Assembly (NCBI GenBank): GCA_003221695.1
Contig: QHSX01000060.1
Coordinates: 60,567 to 124,566, forward strand
Source of the DNA: Candidatus Rokuibacteriota bacterium
Lineage (GTDB): Bacteria; Methylomirabilota; Methylomirabilia; Rokubacteriales; CSP1-6
Direction: 5' to 3'
DNA length: 64,000 nt
This document shows, in pieces, positions 51,464 through 61,217 of the stretch. How positions within the stretch are numbered: the stretch's first letter is position 1; every line of letters starts with the position of its first letter. The position numbers and the translations under genes are program-made. The notes beneath the pieces were generated by a model. That model saw nothing but the letters and a program-made list of their open reading frames with translations, was not told the DNA's origin and searched no databases.

Positions 51464-52110
51464 CGTTCCGCCCCGACCGCGGCGCGGATCGCAGCGCGGA
51501 CCGCCTCGACCGACCCCTCGCCGGACACGGTCGCGAGCAGACCACGCTGATGGTAGTAGGCCAGCAGGGGCGCCGTCTGCCGCGCAAAGACCTCGAGCCG
51601 GTTCCGCACGGTCGCCTCGCCATCGTCGTCGCGCTGGTAGAGCTCCGCGCCGCACCGGTCGCACACGCCCGGCGTCCTCGGGGGCGCCGAGACGAGATGG
51701 TAGACGGTCTGGCAGCGGCGGCAGATACGCCGACCAGTCAGACGTCGCAGCAGCTCCCGCTCGGAAACCTCGAAGTAGATCACGCGGTCGAGCGCCTGCC
51801 CCGCGTCCTTCAGGAGGCCGGCCAGCGCCTCGGCCTGCGCGATCGTGCGCGGGAACCCGTCGACGATGAAGCCTTGCGCGGCGTCGGGCGCGGCGAGGCG
51901 CTCGCGCATCAGGTCGATGATCACGTCGTCGGGCACCAGCGCCCCGCGGTCCATATACCGCTTGGCCTCGAGACCGAGGCTCGTGCCAGCCGCCAGCGCT
52001 TCGCGGAGGATGTCCCCCGTGGCGACGTGCGCCACTCCCCCCGCGTGCGCGAGCTCGCGCGCCTGGGTGCCCTTGCCGGCGCCGGGGGGTCCGAGAAAGA
52101 CGAGACGCAT
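51460..52110 (-). CDS. adk: Adenylate kinase
   Basis: Adk interconverts ATP, ADP and AMP. The 216-residue protein has the P-loop [20 protein letters not shown], the AMP site [20 protein letters not shown], and [18 protein letters not shown]. The LID domain is the zinc type, with CRRC and [14 protein letters not shown] forming four Cys ligands, as in many Gram-positives and some other phyla. The gene follows secY by 1 bp and overlaps map by 4 bp, the standard secY-adk-map order. Confidence 0.97.
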   Translation of the reverse strand: MRLVFLGPPGAGKGTQARELAHAGGVAHVATGDILREALAAGTSLGLEAKRYMDRGALVPDDVIIDLMRERLAAPDAAQGFIVDGFPRTIAQAEALAGLLKDAGQALDRVIYFEVSERELLRRLTGRRICRRCQTVYHLVSAPPRTPGVCDRCGAELYQRDDDGEATVRNRLEVFARQTAPLLAYYHQRGLLATVSGEGSVEAVRAAIRAAVGAER

Positions 52111-52111
52111 G

Positions 52112-53443
52112 CTAGCCGCGCGCGAACGCCCCGCTCGAGCGCGACTTGGACCGCTTGAGGAAGCCCTCGTAGTTGCGCATCAAGAGGTGCGACTCCATCT
52201 GGCGCACGGTGTCGAGTGCCACGCCGACGACGATCAAGAGACTCGTGCCGCCGAAGTAAAAGGGCACGTTGAACCAGCGGATCAGGTAGTCCGGGAGCAC
52301 GGAGATCAGCGCCAGGAACATGGCGCCCGGCAGCGTGATCCGCGTGAGCGTCCGGTCGATGTACTCGGCCGTCTTCTTCCCCGGCCGAACGCCCGGAATG
52401 AAGCCACCGTACTTCTTCATGTTGTCCGCCAGGTCGATCGGGTTGAACACGATCGCCGTGTAGAAGTACGCGAAGAAGACGATCAGGCCCATGTAGAGCA
52501 GCGTGTATGTGAACCGCCCTGGCGAGAGCGCGTCGGCGATCGCCTGCATCCACGGATGCGGCACGAACCTCGTGAGCGTCGCCGGGAACAGGATGAGCGA
52601 GGACGCGAAGATGACCGGGATGACGCCAGCGGTGTTGATCCGGAGCGGGATGTGCGTAGACTGCCCGCCGTAGACGCGCCGCCCGACGACGCGCTTGGCG
52701 TACTGCACCGGGATCTTGCGCTGCCCCTCCTGCATGAGCACGACCGACGCGGTCCCGGCGACCATGAGCAGCACGATCACGAGAAAGACGAAGAGCTTCA
52801 GCTCGCCCGTCGACATGAGCGTGTAGGAGGCCGTGACGGCCGACGGCAGGCGGACGACGATGCCGGCGAAAATGATCAGCGAGATCCCGTTGCCGATGCC
52901 CTTCTCCGAGATTTGCTCGCCCATCCACATGATGAGCGCGGTCCCGGCGGTGAGCGTCACGACCGTCAGCAGCCGGAAGGCCCAGCCGGGGGTCGGGACG
53001 ATCGAGACACCCGACGGGCTCCGCATGCTCTCCAGGCCGTACGCGATGCCCATCGCCTGGACCGCCGAGAGCACGATCGTGCCGTACCGCGTGTACTGCG
53101 TGATCTTCTTGCGTCCCGCCTCGCCCTCCTTGGCGAGCCGCTCGAGCGCCGGGATGACGACGGTGAGGAGCTGCAGGATGATCGAGGCAGAGATGTACGG
53201 CATGATCCCGAGCGCGAAGATGGACAGCCTCCGGAGGTTGCCGCCCGAGAAGAGGTCGACCATGCCGAGCAGCGTGCCCTGCACCTGGTCGAAGAACTGG
53301 GCGAGCGCGTGACCGTCGATGCCGGGCGTCGGGACGTGGGCGCCGACCCGGTAGGCGACCAGCATCAGCGCCGAGAACAAGACGCGGCGTTTCAGCTCGG
53401 GGATCTTGAAGACGTTCTGGAAGCTCTGGAGGCCTTCGATCAC
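52112..53443 (-). CDS. secY: Preprotein translocase subunit SecY
   Basis: SecY forms the protein-conducting channel of the inner membrane. The 443-residue polytopic protein has ten predicted helices, [20 protein letters not shown] at the start, [20 protein letters not shown] (plug region), [60 protein letters not shown] followed by [19 protein letters not shown], and [20 protein letters not shown]. All are hallmark SecY sequences. It overlaps rplO by 4 bp and precedes adk by 1 bp. Confidence 0.98.
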   Translation of the reverse strand: MIEGLQSFQNVFKIPELKRRVLFSALMLVAYRVGAHVPTPGIDGHALAQFFDQVQGTLLGMVDLFSGGNLRRLSIFALGIMPYISASIILQLLTVVIPALERLAKEGEAGRKKITQYTRYGTIVLSAVQAMGIAYGLESMRSPSGVSIVPTPGWAFRLLTVVTLTAGTALIMWMGEQISEKGIGNGISLIIFAGIVVRLPSAVTASYTLMSTGELKLFVFLVIVLLMVAGTASVVLMQEGQRKIPVQYAKRVVGRRVYGGQSTHIPLRINTAGVIPVIFASSLILFPATLTRFVPHPWMQAIADALSPGRFTYTLLYMGLIVFFAYFYTAIVFNPIDLADNMKKYGGFIPGVRPGKKTAEYIDRTLTRITLPGAMFLALISVLPDYLIRWFNVPFYFGGTSLLIVVGVALDTVRQMESHLLMRNYEGFLKRSKSRSSGAFARG

Positions 53444-53907
53444 GAGGCCGTCACCCGCGCGCCGAGCACTTCGACGCGGCCGCCCTTCGCCTCGATCTTC
53501 GCGCGCGCGGACGCGCTGACGGCGTGCGCCTTCACGGTCAGGGCGTGCGCGACCTCGCCCGTGCCGAGGATCTTCACGCGCGCCTGGTCGCGACCCTTGA
53601 TGAGCCCGGCCTGGGCCAACGCCGCGGGATCGACCACCGCGTTCGCGACGAAGCCGCCGAGAGCCCCGAGATTCACGACGGCGTACGGGTTCTTGCCGCC
53701 GTAGGGAAGGAACCCGCGCTTGGGGAGTCGCCGGTAGAGCGGCATCTGGCCGCCCTCGAAGCCGCCGGCTTTGCCCCCGCCGGAGCGCGCGTTGTGGCCC
53801 TTGTTGCCTTTGCCAGCGGTCTTGCCGTGGCCCGAGCCCGGGCCACGCCCGACGATCTTCCGGCGATGCTTGGCGCCCGGGGCCGGGCGCAGCTCGTCAA
53901 GCCTCAC
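53440..53907 (-). CDS. rplO: 50S ribosomal protein L15
   Basis: L15 is a late-assembly large-subunit protein. The 155-residue protein begins [20 protein letters not shown] followed by [20 protein letters not shown] and [20 protein letters not shown], the Gly/Lys-rich N-terminal extension of the family, and ends with the L15/L18e domain ([20 protein letters not shown]). It overlaps rpmD by 11 bp upstream and secY by 4 bp downstream, the usual spc order. Confidence 0.97.
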   Translation of the reverse strand: MRLDELRPAPGAKHRRKIVGRGPGSGHGKTAGKGNKGHNARSGGGKAGGFEGGQMPLYRRLPKRGFLPYGGKNPYAVVNLGALGGFVANAVVDPAALAQAGLIKGRDQARVKILGTGEVAHALTVKAHAVSASARAKIEAKGGRVEVLGARVTAS

Positions 53908-54085
53908 GGCTCACCTCGAGGACGTGTGGCACCTTCGCGATCATGCCACGCACCGTCGGCGTGTCCTCGTGTGTCACTCGCTGCCGGACACGGCGGAGCC
54001 CCAGCGCCGCGACCGTCGCCTCCTGCTTCGGGGACAGGCCGATGATCGAACGCGTGAGCGTGATCCTAAGCTTCTTGTTTGCCAC
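53897..54085 (-). CDS. rpmD: 50S ribosomal protein L30
   Basis: L30 is a small large-subunit protein present in most but not all bacteria. The 62-residue product reads [20 protein letters not shown] followed by [20 protein letters not shown], matching the L30 signature, and ends [12 protein letters not shown]. It overlaps rpsE by 20 bp upstream and rplO by 11 bp downstream. Confidence 0.95.
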   Translation of the reverse strand: MANKKLRITLTRSIIGLSPKQEATVAALGLRRVRQRVTHEDTPTVRGMIAKVPHVLEVSREA

Positions 54086-54602
54086 CAGCCGCCTCCTCCG
54101 CCGGGGTCCCGTCGCCGCCCCGTCGCCGCACCGCGTGCAGATCTTGCAAACGCTTGATCTGGCGGAGCGCGTCGAGGGTCGCCTTCAGGACGTTGTGCGG
54201 GTTGTTCGAGCCGAGGGTCTTCGTGAGGATGTCCTGGACGCCCGCCGCCTCGAGGATCGGCCGCACCGCGCCGCCCGCGATGACTCCCGTGCCCTGGACG
54301 GCCGGCTTCAGGAAGACGCGCCCCGCGCCGAAGTGCCCCGTGATCTCGCACGGGATCGTCGTGTCCTTGAGCGGCACGAAAATGAGGTCCTTCTTCGCGT
54401 GCTCGACTGCCTTTCGTATCGCTTCGGGCACTTCGTGGGCCTTTCCCAGGCCCATGCCCACGTGACCCCGACCGTCGCCGACGACGACCAGCGCCGTGAA
54501 CGAGAACCGGCGACCACCCTTGACCACCTTGGCCACTCGGTTGATAGACACCACCCGGTCGGTCAGCTCGAGCACGCTCGGATCAATCTTCGCTTCCGCC
54601 AC
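54066..54602 (-). CDS. rpsE: 30S ribosomal protein S5
   Basis: S5 helps control decoding accuracy. The 178-residue protein has [20 protein letters not shown] followed by [20 protein letters not shown] and [20 protein letters not shown], then [20 protein letters not shown]. It starts at a GTG with an AGGAG ribosome binding site. The C-terminal tail ([19 protein letters not shown]) is longer than usual. An 80-bp spacer with a dispersed repeat separates it from rplR, where only a few bases are common. Confidence 0.96.
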   Translation of the reverse strand: MAEAKIDPSVLELTDRVVSINRVAKVVKGGRRFSFTALVVVGDGRGHVGMGLGKAHEVPEAIRKAVEHAKKDLIFVPLKDTTIPCEITGHFGAGRVFLKPAVQGTGVIAGGAVRPILEAAGVQDILTKTLGSNNPHNVLKATLDALRQIKRLQDLHAVRRRGGDGTPAEEAAGGKQEA

Positions 54603-54616
54603 TCAATTCTCCTAGT

Positions 54617-54680
54617 CTCAGGCTCGCCTCGGGCGGGCCTGCCTACTCCATGGCCGACGCCCTGCGGCTCGCACTCCCAC
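54617..54680 (-). repeat. Dispersed repeat copy in the rplR-rpsE spacer
   Basis: Read on the minus strand, this stretch shares a block of about 28 nt beginning GTGGGAGTGCGAGCCGCAGG and a second block CCCGAGGCGAGCCTGAG with bases 62619-62663, which read on the plus strand. Here the blocks are separated by about 20 extra nt. It fills most of the 80-bp spacer and ends before the rpsE ribosome binding site. Confidence 0.6.
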
Positions 54681-54682
54681 TG

Positions 54683-55048
54683 CTAAAAAACGAGCCCGCC
54701 GGCGCGGGCCGCGTCGGCGAGCGCCTTCACCCGTCCGTGGTATTTGTAGCCGCCGCGATCGAACACCACCCGCTCGATCCCGCGGCCCTTGGCCTGCTGC
54801 GCGAGGAGCGCGCCGACCACCTTCGCCGCGGCGATGTTGCCGCCGGTTCGGTGCTCGGCCCGGAACGCCTTGCTCCGGCTGTCGACCGCGAGGACCGTCC
54901 GACCCGCGTCGTCGTCGATGAGCTGCGCGTAGATGTGGTTGAGGCTCCGGAACACCGCGAGGCGGGGTCGCGCCGCGGACCCGCGCACGTAGCGCCGGAC
55001 CCGGCGGTGTCGGAGGTCGCGCGCCACCCGCCGCTCCTTAATGATCAT
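54683..55048 (-). CDS. rplR: 50S ribosomal protein L18
   Basis: L18 binds 5S rRNA. The 121-residue protein has the basic N-terminal tail ([20 protein letters not shown]), [40 protein letters not shown] and [20 protein letters not shown] followed by ARAGGLVF, the family ending. Overlap with rplF is 4 bp. The 80-bp gap after it holds the dispersed repeat. Confidence 0.97.
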   Translation of the reverse strand: MIIKERRVARDLRHRRVRRYVRGSAARPRLAVFRSLNHIYAQLIDDDAGRTVLAVDSRSKAFRAEHRTGGNIAAAKVVGALLAQQAKGRGIERVVFDRGGYKYHGRVKALADAARAGGLVF

Positions 55049-55593
55049 TTCGCCCCTGCCCCCGCCTTCTTGCCGACCTTGCGACGGACCACCTCATCCG
55101 CATACTTGATGCCCTTGCCCTTGTACGGGTCGGGTTTGCGCAACATGCGGAGCTTCGCGGCGGTCTGCCCCAGCAGCGCCTTGTCCGCGCCGCGCAGCGT
55201 GATCAGCGTCTGCTTGTCGATCTCCGCCGTGATGCCCTCCGGGAGCGGGAAGATCACCGGATGCGAGTAACCGAGCGCGAGCTGGATCACGCGCCCCTGG
55301 ACCTGGCCACGGTAGCCGATGCCGACGATCTCGAGCTTCCTCTCGAAGGGCGTCTTCACGCCCGCCACCATGTTCTGGACCAGCGACCGCGCGAGGCCGT
55401 GGAGGGCGCGGACCTTACGGTCCTCGTCCGCGCGAGAGATGACGACCTGGTTGCCATCGACCTTCGCGCTGAGCCCCGGCGGCAGGGGCTGCACCAGCCT
55501 GCCCTTGGGGCCCTCGGCGCTCACCCCTCCGTCGACGACCTGAACCTTCACGCCCTGCGGGATCGTGACGGGCTTCTTGCCGATACGTGACAT
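55045..55593 (-). CDS. rplF: 50S ribosomal protein L6
   Basis: L6 lies near the factor-binding site of the large subunit. The 182-residue protein starts [20 protein letters not shown], has [20 protein letters not shown] followed by [20 protein letters not shown], and ends with [20 protein letters not shown] followed by KVGKKAG, the conserved L6 C-terminus. An upstream in-frame start inside rpsH was rejected because the conserved start is at 55593. It overlaps rplR by 4 bp. Confidence 0.97.
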   Translation of the reverse strand: MSRIGKKPVTIPQGVKVQVVDGGVSAEGPKGRLVQPLPPGLSAKVDGNQVVISRADEDRKVRALHGLARSLVQNMVAGVKTPFERKLEIVGIGYRGQVQGRVIQLALGYSHPVIFPLPEGITAEIDKQTLITLRGADKALLGQTAAKLRMLRKPDPYKGKGIKYADEVVRRKVGKKAGAGAK

Positions 55594-55603
55594 CGTGCGC
55601 CCC

Positions 55604-55999
55604 TCACCACACGTAGGCGAGGACTTCCCCGCCCACACCCTGCTTCCGCGCATCGCGGTCGGTGACGACGCCCCTCGACGTCGACAGGAAGGCGACGCCC
55701 ATACCACCGAGGACCGACGGGATCCGCTCGCGGGTGACGTACACGCGACGCCCCGGCGTGGACACGCGGACGAGTCCGGAGATCATCTTCTCGTTCCCCG
55801 TGCCGTACTTGAGGTAGACGCGGAGGGTCCCCTGCTTCGGGTCCTCCAGCAGCCGAAAGTTCTTGATGAAGCCCTCGTCTTTCAGGAGCTCGGCGACCCG
55901 CAGCTTGAGCTTCGAGGCCGGAATGTCGACCTTCTCGTGTTCGGCGCGGCTCGCGTTGCGGATACGCGTCAGCATGTCGGCGATCGGATCGCTCCGCAT
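55604..55999 (-). CDS. rpsH: 30S ribosomal protein S8
   Basis: S8 binds the central domain of 16S rRNA and represses the spc operon in E. coli. The 131-residue protein has [60 protein letters not shown] and the final [20 protein letters not shown] followed by VLAYVW, all hallmark S8 blocks. Spacing to rpsN is 4 bp. Confidence 0.97.
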   Translation of the reverse strand: MRSDPIADMLTRIRNASRAEHEKVDIPASKLKLRVAELLKDEGFIKNFRLLEDPKQGTLRVYLKYGTGNEKMISGLVRVSTPGRRVYVTRERIPSVLGGMGVAFLSTSRGVVTDRDARKQGVGGEVLAYVW

Positions 56000-56003
56000 G
56001 GGC

Positions 56004-56189
56004 CTACCAGCTCGCCTTCACGATGCCGGGCACTTCGCCCTTGAGCGCGAGCTCGCGGAAGCACAGACGGCACATCTCGAACTTCCGGAGGTAGCCGCGC
56101 GGCCGCCCACAGAGCTTGCAGCGGTGGTACGCGCGCGACGAGAACTTCGGTTTCCGCTGGGACTTCATGATGAGCGCGGTCTTCGCCAT
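56004..56189 (-). CDS. rpsN: 30S ribosomal protein S14, zinc-binding type
   Basis: The 61-residue short S14 has two CxxC pairs, [20 protein letters not shown], marking the zinc (type Z) form found in many phyla rather than the longer zinc-free form of E. coli. It begins [20 protein letters not shown] and ends [17 protein letters not shown], as in the family. It sits in the usual rplE-rpsN-rpsH order, 6 bp after rplE. Confidence 0.97.
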   Translation of the reverse strand: MAKTALIMKSQRKPKFSSRAYHRCKLCGRPRGYLRKFEMCRLCFRELALKGEVPGIVKASW

Positions 56190-56195
56190 AGCCTG

Positions 56196-56879
56196 CTACT
56201 CCCTGAACGGCATGCCGAGATGCACGAGGAGCGCCCTCGCGTCCTCGTCGGTCCGTGCCGTCGTGACGATGCTGACGTCCATGCCGCGGATCTTGTCGAC
56301 CTTGTCGTAGACGATCTCGGGGAAGATCACCTGCTCCCGAAGCCCGAGCGCGTAGTTCCCACGCCCGTCGAACCCCTTCGACGGTACGCCCTTGAAGTCG
56401 CGGACACGCGGCAACGCGACGTTGATGAGCCGGTCGAGGAACTCGTACATCCGCGCGCCGCGTAGCGTCACCTTGGCTCCGATGGGCACCCCCTCGCGGA
56501 GCTTGAAGTTTGCGATCGACTTCTTCGCGCGCGTGACGATCGGCTTCTGTCCCGTGATCGACTGGAGATCGGCCGTCGCGAAGTCGAGCACCTTGGCGTT
56601 CTCCCGCCCCTCGCCCACGCCCATGTTGATCACGACCTTCTCGACGCGCGGCACCTGCCACGGGTTCGTGTACCCGCGCTCCTTCATGAGCGTCGGGACT
56701 ACCGTCTGCTGGAACGCCACCCTGAGCCGCGGCGGCACCTCGCCCGCGCCCTTCGGACGCCCCTTGGCGACCGCCGCGCCCTGCGGGGCGCCCTCGCCCT
56801 TCCGCGGCCGAGCCTTCGCCGCGGCGGCGGGCTTGCCGGACTGCGGCTTCGGTGGTGCCTTCGGCGCTTCCTTGGCCAT
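56196..56879 (-). CDS. rplE: 50S ribosomal protein L5 with N-terminal extension
   Basis: L5 contacts 5S rRNA and P-site tRNA. The 227-residue product carries the L5 core ([60 protein letters not shown] followed by [20 protein letters not shown], and [20 protein letters not shown]) from about residue 48, preceded by an Ala/Pro/Lys-rich extension of about 47 residues ([20 protein letters not shown] onward). Typical L5 is about 180 residues. ATG 56879 was chosen because no start lies nearer the core; the extension is in frame and has the same composition as the tails on L22 and S13. Confidence 0.94.
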   Translation of the reverse strand: MAKEAPKAPPKPQSGKPAAAAKARPRKGEGAPQGAAVAKGRPKGAGEVPPRLRVAFQQTVVPTLMKERGYTNPWQVPRVEKVVINMGVGEGRENAKVLDFATADLQSITGQKPIVTRAKKSIANFKLREGVPIGAKVTLRGARMYEFLDRLINVALPRVRDFKGVPSKGFDGRGNYALGLREQVIFPEIVYDKVDKIRGMDVSIVTTARTDEDARALLVHLGMPFRE

Positions 56880-56884
56880 GGCTC

Positions 56885-57214
56885 CTAACCCTTGTCCAGC
56901 GGCTCGCCGCACCGCTTGCACACGCGCACCTTGCGCCCGTCGGCGAGCTCCTTGATCCCGATGCGGACCGGCCGATCACAGCGGCCGCACACGAGGAGCA
57001 CGTTCGAGAGGTCGAGCGCGCTCTCGCGCTCGATGATGCCGCCCTGACGCAGCTTCTGCGTCGGCCGCTGGTGCTTCTTGACCACGTTCACCTTCTCGAC
57101 GACCACCCGCCCGTCGCCCGTGAGCACGCGCAGTACCTTGCCCCGCTTGCCGCGCTCCTTGCCCGCGATGACGGCGACCGTGTCGCCTCGGCGGACGTGA
57201 CTCGTGGAACCCAT
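56885..57214 (-). CDS. rplX: 50S ribosomal protein L24
   Basis: L24 starts large-subunit assembly and sits near the tunnel exit. The 109-residue protein has the KOW motif [40 protein letters not shown] and a C-terminal zinc-ribbon-like pair ([12 protein letters not shown] and [10 protein letters not shown]) common in L24 outside enterobacteria. The ATG at 57214 overlaps the rplN stop (TGATG). Confidence 0.97.
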   Translation of the reverse strand: MGSTSHVRRGDTVAVIAGKERGKRGKVLRVLTGDGRVVVEKVNVVKKHQRPTQKLRQGGIIERESALDLSNVLLVCGRCDRPVRIGIKELADGRKVRVCKRCGEPLDKG

Positions 57215-57582
57215 CAGATGACCTCCGGTGCGAGCGAAATGATCTTCGTGAACTGCCGCTCGCGGAGCTCGCGCGCGACCGGGCCGAAGATACGCGTCCC
57301 GACGGGATTCTCGTCCGGTTTGATGAGCACGACCGCGTTGCGGTCGAAGCGGATGTACGAGCCATCCTTGCGCCGGACCTCCTTCACCGTGCGCACCACC
57401 ACCGCGCGGGCCACCTCGCCCTTCTTCACGGTCCCGTCGGGTGCTGCTTCCTTCACGGCCACGATCACGGTGTCGCCGAGGGAGGCGTAGCGCTTGTTGG
57501 AGCCGCCCATCACGCGGATGCACTGCACCCGTTTGGCTCCCGAATTATCCGCCACGTCGAGCATCGATCGTGGTTGGATCAT
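57214..57582 (-). CDS. rplN: 50S ribosomal protein L14
   Basis: L14 forms part of the intersubunit bridge and the factor site. The 122-residue protein begins [20 protein letters not shown] followed by [20 protein letters not shown], has [20 protein letters not shown] and ends [20 protein letters not shown] followed by ISLAPEVI. The match is complete and length standard. It follows rpsQ by 4 bp. Confidence 0.98.
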   Translation of the reverse strand: MIQPRSMLDVADNSGAKRVQCIRVMGGSNKRYASLGDTVIVAVKEAAPDGTVKKGEVARAVVVRTVKEVRRKDGSYIRFDRNAVVLIKPDENPVGTRIFGPVARELRERQFTKIISLAPEVI

Positions 57583-57586
57583 AGCC

Positions 57587-57835
57587 TCACGATGCGCGGC
57601 CCAGGATCTCGCGGATCCGCCAGCGCTTCTCCCGCGACAGGGGGCGAGTCTCCTCGATCAGCACGCGGTCCCCGACCCGGCTCGCGTTGGCCTCGTCGTG
57701 CGCCTTCAGCTTCCTCGACGTCCGGACGACGCGCTCGTAGCGCGGATGACGGTACACGCGCTCGATCCGGACCACGCGCGTCTTCTGCATCGCGTCGCTC
57801 ACCACAACCCCTTCGCGGGTCTTGCGCTCACCCAC
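57587..57835 (-). CDS. rpsQ: 30S ribosomal protein S17
   Basis: S17 is a primary 16S rRNA binder in the 30S body. The 82-residue OB-fold protein has [20 protein letters not shown] followed by [20 protein letters not shown], the family core, and [20 protein letters not shown] at the end. Order rpmC-rpsQ-rplN is standard; spacing to rpmC is 4 bp. Confidence 0.97.
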   Translation of the reverse strand: MGERKTREGVVVSDAMQKTRVVRIERVYRHPRYERVVRTSRKLKAHDEANASRVGDRVLIEETRPLSREKRWRIREILGRAS

Positions 57836-57839
57836 GCGG

Positions 57840-58028
57840 CTACCCCTTCCTCTCGCGGAGCACCGTGTAGGCTCGCGCGAGGTCCCTCCGCGCCTGGGAG
57901 AGGCGTGACGGGTTCTTGGCCACTCCCATCGAGAGCTGGAACCGTAGATTGAAGATCTCCTCGCCGAGCTCGCGCGCCTTCTGCTCGAGCTCCTCGTCCG
58001 AGAGATCGCGCCACTTGCTCGCCTTCAT
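57840..58028 (-). CDS. rpmC: 50S ribosomal protein L29
   Basis: L29 lies at the tunnel exit, near where trigger factor docks. The 62-residue two-helix protein reads LSDEELEQKARELGEEIFNL followed by RFQLSMGVAKNPSRLSQARR, typical L29. It begins MKASKWRD. The 25 bp before it are a GCGAG-repeat-like purine-rich stretch that includes its ribosome binding site. Confidence 0.96.
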   Translation of the reverse strand: MKASKWRDLSDEELEQKARELGEEIFNLRFQLSMGVAKNPSRLSQARRDLARAYTVLRERKG

Positions 58029-58053
58029 CTCGCTCGCCTCGCTCGCCCGGCCA

Positions 58054-58470
58054 TCAGAGCACCCGGGTCCGCATCACGAACTTGGTCGCGATGGCCATCT
58101 TCTGCGCGGCGGTCCGAAACGCTTCCCGCGCCACGTCCTCGGGCACCCCCTGCATCTCATAGATGATCCGTCCGGGCTTCACGACGGCCACCCACTCCTC
58201 CGGGTTGCCCTTGCCCTTGCCCATTCGGGTCTCGGCCGGCTTCTTCGTGACGGGCTTGTCGGGGAAGATCCGGATCCATATCTTGCCGCCGCGCTTGAGG
58301 CTCCGGGTCAGCGCGACACGCGCCGCCTCGATCTGCCGGCTCGTCACCCAGCCCGGCTCGAGCGCCTTCAGCCCGTACTCGCCGAACGCGAGCGTCGCGC
58401 CCCGCTGCGCGGTCCCCCGCATCCGCCCGCGCTGGGCCTTCCGGTACTTGACGCGCTTGGGCATCAGCAC
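58054..58470 (-). CDS. rplP: 50S ribosomal protein L16
   Basis: L16 organises the A site of the large subunit. The 138-residue protein begins [20 protein letters not shown], then [20 protein letters not shown] followed by [20 protein letters not shown] and [20 protein letters not shown], the strongly conserved L16 core. Length is as expected. It lies 13 bp after rpsC. Confidence 0.98.
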   Translation of the reverse strand: MLMPKRVKYRKAQRGRMRGTAQRGATLAFGEYGLKALEPGWVTSRQIEAARVALTRSLKRGGKIWIRIFPDKPVTKKPAETRMGKGKGNPEEWVAVVKPGRIIYEMQGVPEDVAREAFRTAAQKMAIATKFVMRTRVL

Positions 58471-58483
58471 GCGCGGAGTCCTC

Positions 58484-59128
58484 TCACGCTTCCGCCGGCG
58501 CGGCGCGCAGCACTTCGCCCTTGAAGACCCAGACCTTCACGCCGATCGTTCCGTATGTCGTGTGGGCGGTCGCGAGTCCGTAGTCGATGTCTGCGCGAAT
58601 CGTGTGCAGCGGCACGCGGCCGTCGCGGTACCACTCCTTGCGTGCGATCTCGCCGCCACCCAGCCGCCCCGCACACGCGATCCGGATGCCGTCGGCGCCC
58701 AGGCGCAGTGCGGAGGTGACCGCCTTCTTCATGGCGCGGCGAAACGCCACGCGCTTCTGGAGCTGGAGCGCCACGTTCTCGGCCACAAGCTGGGCGTCGA
58801 GCTCGGGGTGGATGACCTCCTCGATGTTGAGGTAGACCTCCTTGCCCGTCCGCGCCTGCAGCTCGTTCTTCAGCTTCTCCACCTCGGACCCCTTCCGGCC
58901 GATGATGATGCCCGGCCGGGCCGTGGCGATCGTGATCCGCGCCCGGTTCGCCGAGCGCTCGATGTCGATCTTGGAGATGCCCGCGTGATAGAGCTGATCC
59001 TTGATGTAGCGCCGGATCTTCACATCCTCGTGCAGCAGATCTGCGTAGCCCTTCGTCGCGAACCAGCGGGAGCTCCACGTCCGCGTCGCACCGAGGCGGA
59101 AGCCGATCGGATGCGTCTTCTGGCCCAT
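58484..59128 (-). CDS. rpsC: 30S ribosomal protein S3
   Basis: S3 guards the mRNA entry site on the 30S head. The 214-residue protein starts [20 protein letters not shown], has the KH domain [23 protein letters not shown]-type sequence [20 protein letters not shown], and [20 protein letters not shown] followed by [20 protein letters not shown]. Length matches bacterial S3. It starts 2 bp after the rplV stop. Confidence 0.98.
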   Translation of the reverse strand: MGQKTHPIGFRLGATRTWSSRWFATKGYADLLHEDVKIRRYIKDQLYHAGISKIDIERSANRARITIATARPGIIIGRKGSEVEKLKNELQARTGKEVYLNIEEVIHPELDAQLVAENVALQLQKRVAFRRAMKKAVTSALRLGADGIRIACAGRLGGGEIARKEWYRDGRVPLHTIRADIDYGLATAHTTYGTIGVKVWVFKGEVLRAAPAEA

Positions 59129-59130
59129 CT

Positions 59131-59682
59131 CTATGTCTTCTCCTTGGACTTGGAACCTTTGGACGTGGATCCCTTCGACTTGGCACCCTTCGGCTTCGCG
59201 GCGCTTTTCGGGGCCGCCTTGGGCGTCGGCCGCGCCGCGGCGCGCCCCTTCCTCGCAGCCGGCGGGCGCGGCGCCTGTACCTCGGCCGGCGCCGGCGCCG
59301 GCGGAGCGCTCTCGCGAGGCGTCGGGACGGGCCGCACGGCGCCGTTGGTCTCGTCGCTCACGCCGATCGTGAGGTGGCTGGACCGGTGCCGGATGGAGAA
59401 GGCGCGCCCCATCGCGCGCGGCTGCACGCGCTTCATCGAGGGGCCGCCATCGGCCACCGCATAGACCACGCGGAGATCGTCGAGGTTGCGTACCTGGTGG
59501 TTGTGCTCGGCGTTGGCGATCGCCGAACGGAGGACCTTCTCGACGATCCGGGCCGCGGCACGCGGCGTGTACTGGAGCGTCGCCAGCGCTTCGCCGACCG
59601 ACTTCCCGCGAATCTGATCCAGCACGAGCCGCGCCTTCCGGGCGGACACGCGGACGAAACGGGCTCGCGCGAGCGTTCGCAC
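59131..59682 (-). CDS. rplV: 50S ribosomal protein L22 with long C-terminal tail
   Basis: L22 lines the exit tunnel. The core (residues 1 to about 112) reads [40 protein letters not shown] and [20 protein letters not shown] followed by TIGVSDE, a full L22. It is followed by about 70 extra residues rich in Ala, Pro, Lys and Ser ([20 protein letters not shown] and [17 protein letters not shown]), absent from typical L22 of about 110 residues. The tail would extend from the subunit surface. Such tails occur on L5, S13, L17 and S5 here too. Confidence 0.95.
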   Translation of the reverse strand: MRTLARARFVRVSARKARLVLDQIRGKSVGEALATLQYTPRAAARIVEKVLRSAIANAEHNHQVRNLDDLRVVYAVADGGPSMKRVQPRAMGRAFSIRHRSSHLTIGVSDETNGAVRPVPTPRESAPPAPAPAEVQAPRPPAARKGRAAARPTPKAAPKSAAKPKGAKSKGSTSKGSKSKEKT

Positions 59683-59686
59683 GGCG

Positions 59687-59980
59687 CTACGCCTTCCCCG
59701 TCGGCGAGGTCGCGGCCTTCTCGGCCGCGCCGTGCGCCCTGAACGTTCGGGTCATCGCGAACTCGCCCAGCCGGTGGCCGACCATGTTCTCGGTGACGTA
59801 GACCGGGATGAACTTCTTGCCATTGTGGACCGCGAGCGTGTGGCCGACGAACTCCGGCACGATCGTCGAGCGGCGCGACCACGTCTTCAGCACCTTCTTC
59901 TGCCGGCTCCGGTTCAGCTCCTCCACCCGCGTGAGCAGCGTCTCGTCGATGTACGGCCCCTTCTTGAGCGAACGCCCCAT
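59687..59980 (-). CDS. rpsS: 30S ribosomal protein S19
   Basis: S19 sits in the 30S head with S13. The 97-residue protein begins [20 protein letters not shown] and has [20 protein letters not shown] followed by [20 protein letters not shown] and [19 protein letters not shown], the standard S19 sequence. It is 9 bp after rplB and 4 bp before rplV. Confidence 0.98.
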   Translation of the reverse strand: MGRSLKKGPYIDETLLTRVEELNRSRQKKVLKTWSRRSTIVPEFVGHTLAVHNGKKFIPVYVTENMVGHRLGEFAMTRTFRAHGAAEKAATSPTGKA

Positions 59981-59989
59981 CGCCGGCTC

Positions 59990-60814
59990 CTATTTCTTCC
60001 GTCGCGTCACGATGTCGCGGTCCGAGGGCCTCGCCCCGCGACGGGTCTTGTAGCCCTTGGTGGGCTTGCCCCACGGGGTCATCGGGTGATTGCCCTTGCC
60101 CTTGCCCTCGCCGCCGCCCATCGGGTGGTCGACGGGGTTCATCACCGTCCCGCGCACCGTCGGGCGGAACCCGAGCCAGCGCACCCGGCCGGCCTTACCG
60201 ACCGACACGTTCTCGTGGTCGAGATTGCCCACCTGCCCGATCGCCGCCATGCAGTCGACCGACACCATCCGCACCTCGCCGGACGGCAGCTTGAGCGTCG
60301 CGCGCTCGCCCTCCTTCGCCAGGAGCTGCGCCTGCGCGCCGGCGCTCCGGCACATCTGCGCGCCGCGACCCGGCTGGAGCTCCACGTTGTGAACGAGCGT
60401 GCCGACCGGGATGTTACGAAGCGGCAGCGCGTTGCCCGGCAGGATGTCGGCCTGCGGCCCCGACATGACCGCGTCGCCCACCTTGAGACCGTGCGGCGCG
60501 ATGATGTAGCGCTTCTCGCCGTCACGGTAGTGGAGCAGCGCGAGCCGTGCGGAGCGGTTGGGATCATACTCGATCGCCACCACGCGCGCCGGGACTCCGA
60601 CCTTCTCGCGCCGGAAGTCCACCGTGCGGAGCATGCGCTTTGCCCCACCGCCGCGGTGGCGCACGGTGATGCGTCCGTACGTGTTGCGCCCGCTCGTCCG
60701 CCGCTTGGGCTCGAGCAGGCTCTTCTCCGGTGCCTTGCGAGTGATCTCCTCGGGCGTGACGTACGTGAGGTACCGCCGGGCCGGCGAGGTTGGCTTGACG
60801 GTGCGGATTCCCAT
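59990..60814 (-). CDS. rplB: 50S ribosomal protein L2
   Basis: L2 is needed for subunit joining and peptidyl transfer. The 274-residue protein has [48 protein letters not shown]-type sequence [40 protein letters not shown], the RAAGAQAQ-type block [20 protein letters not shown], and [20 protein letters not shown] with the His at the L2 active region. Length is standard. Confidence 0.98.
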   Translation of the reverse strand: MGIRTVKPTSPARRYLTYVTPEEITRKAPEKSLLEPKRRTSGRNTYGRITVRHRGGGAKRMLRTVDFRREKVGVPARVVAIEYDPNRSARLALLHYRDGEKRYIIAPHGLKVGDAVMSGPQADILPGNALPLRNIPVGTLVHNVELQPGRGAQMCRSAGAQAQLLAKEGERATLKLPSGEVRMVSVDCMAAIGQVGNLDHENVSVGKAGRVRWLGFRPTVRGTVMNPVDHPMGGGEGKGKGNHPMTPWGKPTKGYKTRRGARPSDRDIVTRRKK

Positions 60815-60820
60815 GGCCGC

Positions 60821-61114
60821 TCAGGCTCCCTCGATCAGTTCGATCTTGTGGCCGGGCTGAAGCGTCACGATCGCCTTCTTCCAGTCCCGGCGCCGGCCCT
60901 GGAAGCGTCCCATCCGTTTGAGCTTCCCCTCAAACGACGCGGTCCGGACCGACGCGACCTTGACGTTGAACACCGCCTCGACGGCGGCGCGGATCTCGAC
61001 CTTGTTGGCGTCCGGCCGCACGCGGAACGCGACGGTGTTCTGCTCTTCCTTCTGGCGCATGCTCTTCTCGGTCATGAGCGGACGGATCAGGATCGCGCGG
61101 GCCGCGCGGGTCAT
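60821..61114 (-). CDS. rplW: 50S ribosomal protein L23
   Basis: L23 docks trigger factor and SRP at the tunnel exit. The protein has IRPLMTEKSMRQKEEQNTVA followed by FRVRPDANKVEIRAAVEAVF and FEGKLKRMGRFQGRRRDWKK followed by AIVTLQPGHKIELIE, a normal L23. The ATG at 61114 gives 97 residues; a GTG at 61126 would add four and is also possible, and neither has a clear Shine-Dalgarno. A spacer of about 100 bp with an inverted repeat separates it from rplD, unusual for this operon. Confidence 0.95.
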   Translation of the reverse strand: MTRAARAILIRPLMTEKSMRQKEEQNTVAFRVRPDANKVEIRAAVEAVFNVKVASVRTASFEGKLKRMGRFQGRRRDWKKAIVTLQPGHKIELIEGA

Positions 61115-61120
61115 TGTAAC

Positions 61121-61155
61121 GGCCACCGCGAGGCCGGAAGACTCCGCGGGTGGCC
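61121..61155. repeat. Inverted repeat in the rplD-rplW spacer
   Basis: GGCCACCGCG (61121-61130) and CGCGGGTGGCC (61145-61155) form an imperfect inverted repeat in the spacer between rplD and rplW. It covers the region where the GTG alternative start of rplW lies, so the hairpin might affect translation. No U-tract is present. Confidence 0.45.
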
Positions 61156-61217
61156 TGCCCCAGGTGCGACCCGGCTCCGTTCCACTCTCACCATCACGTC
61201 CAGCCTCCGCGAGGCGC

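Noticed and set aside
51845..53704. Long plus-strand open frame of about 619 codons across adk, secY and rplO
   Set aside because: It lies antisense to well-conserved secY, adk and rplO and has the Arg/Asp/His-rich composition of a GC-rich shadow frame.
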